This document shows, in pieces, positions 32,639-34,409 of a DNA stretch of 34,409 nucleotides. The stretch is from positions 1-34,409 of the forward strand of contig JBAYVN010000019.1 in NCBI GenBank assembly GCA_041674525.1. Direction: 5' to 3'. The notes beneath the pieces were generated by a model that was not told the DNA's origin, searched no databases, and worked only from the letters and a program-made list of their open reading frames with translations. Both the position numbers and the translations under genes were made by a program. This stretch comes from SHYQ01 sp041674525. GTDB taxonomy: Bacteria > Chloroflexota > Dehalococcoidia > UBA2979. Within the stretch, counting starts at the first letter, position 1, and each line of letters opens with the position of its first letter.

Positions 32639-32666
32639 GGGAGCGCCCACGGACGCGCCGCCGGCA

Positions 32667-33980
32667 TCACTCCGGTCGGAGCCGCAGCCCCAGCACCTCG
32701 CCCAGCTCGATCAGCGTGGAGACCGCCGCGTCGCCCGCCAGGGTGCCCGCCTCGAGGTCGCGCGCAATGCCGAGCAGGACATCGATCGCCGCCGGGGTGT
32801 CCAGGTCATCGTCCATCGCGTCCTGGAACTCCAGGCGCCGCGACTGCACCAGTTGGCCGCCCTGCGCACCGCTGCGAGTGCGCGCTGCGTGCTCCAGCAG
32901 GCGCGCCGCCTGCTCCCAGCGGTTCAGCGCCTGCTCGTCGAAGTCGCGGTCGTCGCGGTAGCGGACGGAGAGCATGAGCAGGCGGATGGCGTTGCCGGTG
33001 TGCCCTCGCGCCACCAGGTCGCTGACCTTCACCAGGTTGCCCAGGGACTTCGACATCTTCTCGCCGGCCAGCCCCACCGTGCCGTTGTGCATCCACACGC
33101 GCACATAGGGCGCCGCGCCCGTGGCGCACTCGGACTGCACGATCTCGGAGTCGTGATGCGGGTAGCGCAGGTCCTTGCCGCCGCCGTGGATGTCGATGCG
33201 GTCGCCCAGCGCCGCCCTCGCCATCGCGGAGCATTCGATGTGCCAGCCGGGACGTCCCATCCCCCAGGGCGACGGGAATGTTGCGCCCTCGTCGCTGCAC
33301 GGCTGCCAGATCAGGAAGTCGAGCGGGTGCCGCTTCAGCTCGGCGGGCTCGGCCGGCATCGAGTCGCTGCGGAACGTGAGCAGCTCGTCGGGCGACAGCC
33401 CGGCCAGCGCGCCGAAGCGCGGCGCGGTGGTCACGTCGAAGAAGACGTAGCCGTCCACCTCGTACGCATGGCCGCGGGCAATGAGATCGCTCACCATCGC
33501 GACGATCCCCGGGATGGTCTCTGACACGCGCGGGTACGCATCCGGGCGCAGGACGTTCAGCGTGTCCATGTCCTGCAGGTAGATCGCGTGGTTGCGATCC
33601 GTCAGCTCCGCGATGCTGATCCCCAGCTCCTGTGACTTCCGCACCATGTCGTCGTCGATGTCCGTGATGTTCTGGATGTGGTGGACCTCGTACGAGTTGA
33701 ACTCCAGCCAGCGGTGGAGGGTGTCGAAGGCCACGGCGACCAGGGCGTGGCCCAGGTGCCCCACGTCGTACGGCGTGATGCCGCAGACATACATCGACAC
33801 CTCGCGATCGCGGAGCGGCTCGAACCGTTCGATCCGGCGCGTGAGGCTGTTGTACAGGTGCAGGTCGTCGTGGCGTCGTGGCTGCAGCAGCGGACGGCTC
33901 CGGTCATTCCGGTCGCGGGGTTGGACGTGCGCGCGGTGGGCATCGACCCCGCGGTGGTGTCGGGTTCGAAGCCGCGACAT
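32667..33980 (-). CDS. cysS: Short cysteinyl-tRNA synthetase (CysS type)
   Basis: About 437 residues from the ATG at 33980. The HIGH motif is HLGH (75-78), zinc ligands are C66, C250 (GRPGWHIECSAMA), H275 and E279 (PHHDSE), and KMSKS is 308-312. AMDDDLDTP near the C-terminus is the usual CysRS DALR segment; the protein then stops early and lacks the last ~60 residues of longer enzymes. CGITPYD also occurs in the mycothiol ligase MshC, but HHDSE and ECSAM favour CysS. The first ~40 residues are unlike the family; homology starts at codon 33863 (LHLYNSLTRR), so the true start is unsure. A GTG at 33992 is also in frame. Confidence 0.85.
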   Translation of the reverse strand: MSRLRTRHHRGVDAHRAHVQPRDRNDRSRPLLQPRRHDDLHLYNSLTRRIERFEPLRDREVSMYVCGITPYDVGHLGHALVAVAFDTLHRWLEFNSYEVHHIQNITDIDDDMVRKSQELGISIAELTDRNHAIYLQDMDTLNVLRPDAYPRVSETIPGIVAMVSDLIARGHAYEVDGYVFFDVTTAPRFGALAGLSPDELLTFRSDSMPAEPAELKRHPLDFLIWQPCSDEGATFPSPWGMGRPGWHIECSAMARAALGDRIDIHGGGKDLRYPHHDSEIVQSECATGAAPYVRVWMHNGTVGLAGEKMSKSLGNLVKVSDLVARGHTGNAIRLLMLSVRYRDDRDFDEQALNRWEQAARLLEHAARTRSGAQGGQLVQSRRLEFQDAMDDDLDTPAAIDVLLGIARDLEAGTLAGDAAVSTLIELGEVLGLRLRPE

Positions 33981-34052
33981 GGTATCACCCACCCCGGTGG
34001 CGCCGGCCGGGCCACGGCGGCGCGGTCGCGGTGGATGCCGGCCGGGGACGCA

Positions 34053-34081
34053 GAACGCCCCCGGGAGTTCCGGGGGCGTTC
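34053..34081 (-). terminator. Strong hairpin after the histone-like gene
   Basis: A perfect 12-bp stem, GAACGCCCCCGG with CCGGGGGCGTTC, and a 5-nt loop lie 21 nt beyond the stop at 34103. There is no T-run, but stem strength makes it a likely end point between this gene and cysS. Confidence 0.7.
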
Positions 34082-34102
34082 CGAGCGTCCTGGCGGGCCG
34101 GA

Positions 34103-34409
34103 CTAGGCCTTCTTGGCGGCTCGCTTCGCGGCGGGCTTTGCGGCGGCACGCTTCGCAGCGGGCTTCGCGGCGGCACGCTTCGCAGCGGGCTTCGCAGCGG
34201 CACGCTTCGCAGCGGGCTTCGCAGCGGCACGCTTCGCAGCGGGCTTCGCAGCGGCACGCTTCGCAGCGGGCTTCGCAGCGGCACGCTTCGCAGCGGGCTT
34301 CGCAGCAGCACGCTTCGCAGCGGGCTTCGCAGCGGCACGCTTCGCAGCGGGCTTCGCAGCGGCACGCTTCGCAGCGGGCTTCGCGGCAGCACGCTTCGCA
34401 GCGGGCTTC
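34103..34409 (-). CDS. Histone-like protein, Lys/Ala-rich repeat tail (cut by window edge)
   Basis: The frame is open from the right edge to a TAG at 34105-34103 (102 codons). It encodes about ten copies of a nine-residue unit, KPAAKRAAA, ending KPAAKRAAKKA. Such basic tails occur in H1-like and HU-type DNA-binding proteins. The globular start of the protein is outside the window, so the exact family cannot be named. A hairpin follows the stop. A minus-strand reading of the same repeat in another frame (PLRS-rich) is a shadow. Confidence 0.75.
   Translation of the reverse strand, partial: KPAAKRAAAKPAAKRAAAKPAAKRAAAKPAAKRAAAKPAAKRAAAKPAAKRAAAKPAAKRAAAKPAAKRAAAKPAAKRAAAKPAAKRAAAKPAAKRAAKKA
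34133..34409. repeat. 27-bp tandem repeat, about ten copies
   Basis: The hexamer GGGCTT recurs every 27 nt from 34133 to 34403, eleven times, with nearly identical bases between (GCAGCGGCACGCTTC). It encodes the KPAAKRAAA units on the minus strand. High identity at silent positions suggests recent expansion or homogenisation; copy number may vary between strains. Confidence 0.9.

Noticed and set aside
32667..33980. MshC (mycothiol cysteine ligase) instead of CysS
   Set aside because: CGITPYD is MshC-like, but the retained HHDSE zinc glutamate, ECSAMA and AMDDDLDTP segments favour CysS; no other mycothiol gene except a generic PIG-L is present.
33955..33985. tRNA-like GGGTTCGAAGCC near the cysS start
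   Set aside because: Stem pairing is incomplete and no cloverleaf can be drawn upstream.
33985..34392. PLRS-repeat protein on the minus strand
   Set aside because: It is an alternate frame of the 27-bp repeat; the KPAAKRAAA frame gives a known type of basic tail and a stop followed by a hairpin.

Overview
The window is very G+C-rich chromosomal DNA with tightly packed genes, many of them coupled through TGATG, ATGA or GTGA overlaps. A Gram-positive-type flagellar gene order, F420 and cobalamin genes, a GAAC-N4-GTTC-type LexA box and a short CysS point to a motile Chloroflexota bacterium (perhaps Dehalococcoidia or Thermomicrobia). That placement is inference, as there is no rRNA or marker gene here to confirm it. 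No IS element, phage, CRISPR array, tRNA or rRNA was found.

Flagellar block (1-11526, all minus strand): flbD-motA-motB-fliL-fliM-fliN/Y-fliO-fliP-fliQ-fliR-flhB-flhA-flhF, with flhF running off the left edge. It encodes the stator, the FliL stator partner, the C-ring switch and the whole membrane export gate. Oddities are a FliO with a 240-residue tail, a FliY-like FliN with a degenerate front half, and a FliP with a lipobox-like leader. Next to it lie a stand-alone receiver protein, a NarL/LuxR-type response regulator and a small Cys/His protein (11722-13293), probably in two transcription units, each ended by a hairpin.

Middle (13504-21734): an ABM-fold protein, a zinc ribbon and a methyltransferase lie on the minus strand. 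The cobT-cobS-cobU operon for late cobalamin assembly is on the plus strand. An intact HtrA-type protease and a crotonase follow on the minus strand. Next comes a plus-strand lipoprotein-like HtrA relative that has lost the catalytic His and Asp and carries two C-terminal beta-domain repeats.

Right part (21783-34409): a three-gene SsuA/NMT1-type ABC importer (minus); F420-dependent NADP reductase and cofE (plus); a two-helix membrane protein and holA (plus); an orphan oligopeptide-type ABC ATPase and lexA (minus); then PIG-L deacetylase, zinc-ribbon Nudix hydrolase and an ATC-hydrolase-like protein (plus). A hemerythrin, a short cysteinyl-tRNA synthetase and the 3' end of a histone-like gene made of 27-bp repeats close the window on the minus strand.

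No clearly new multi-gene system stands out. The best leads are the pseudoprotease, a recurring start architecture (TANNNT, 6 nt, start codon, no ribosome site) that suggests leaderless transcripts, a repeated motif upstream of the flagellar and regulator operons, and the unusual tails of FliO and the ATC-hydrolase-like protein.
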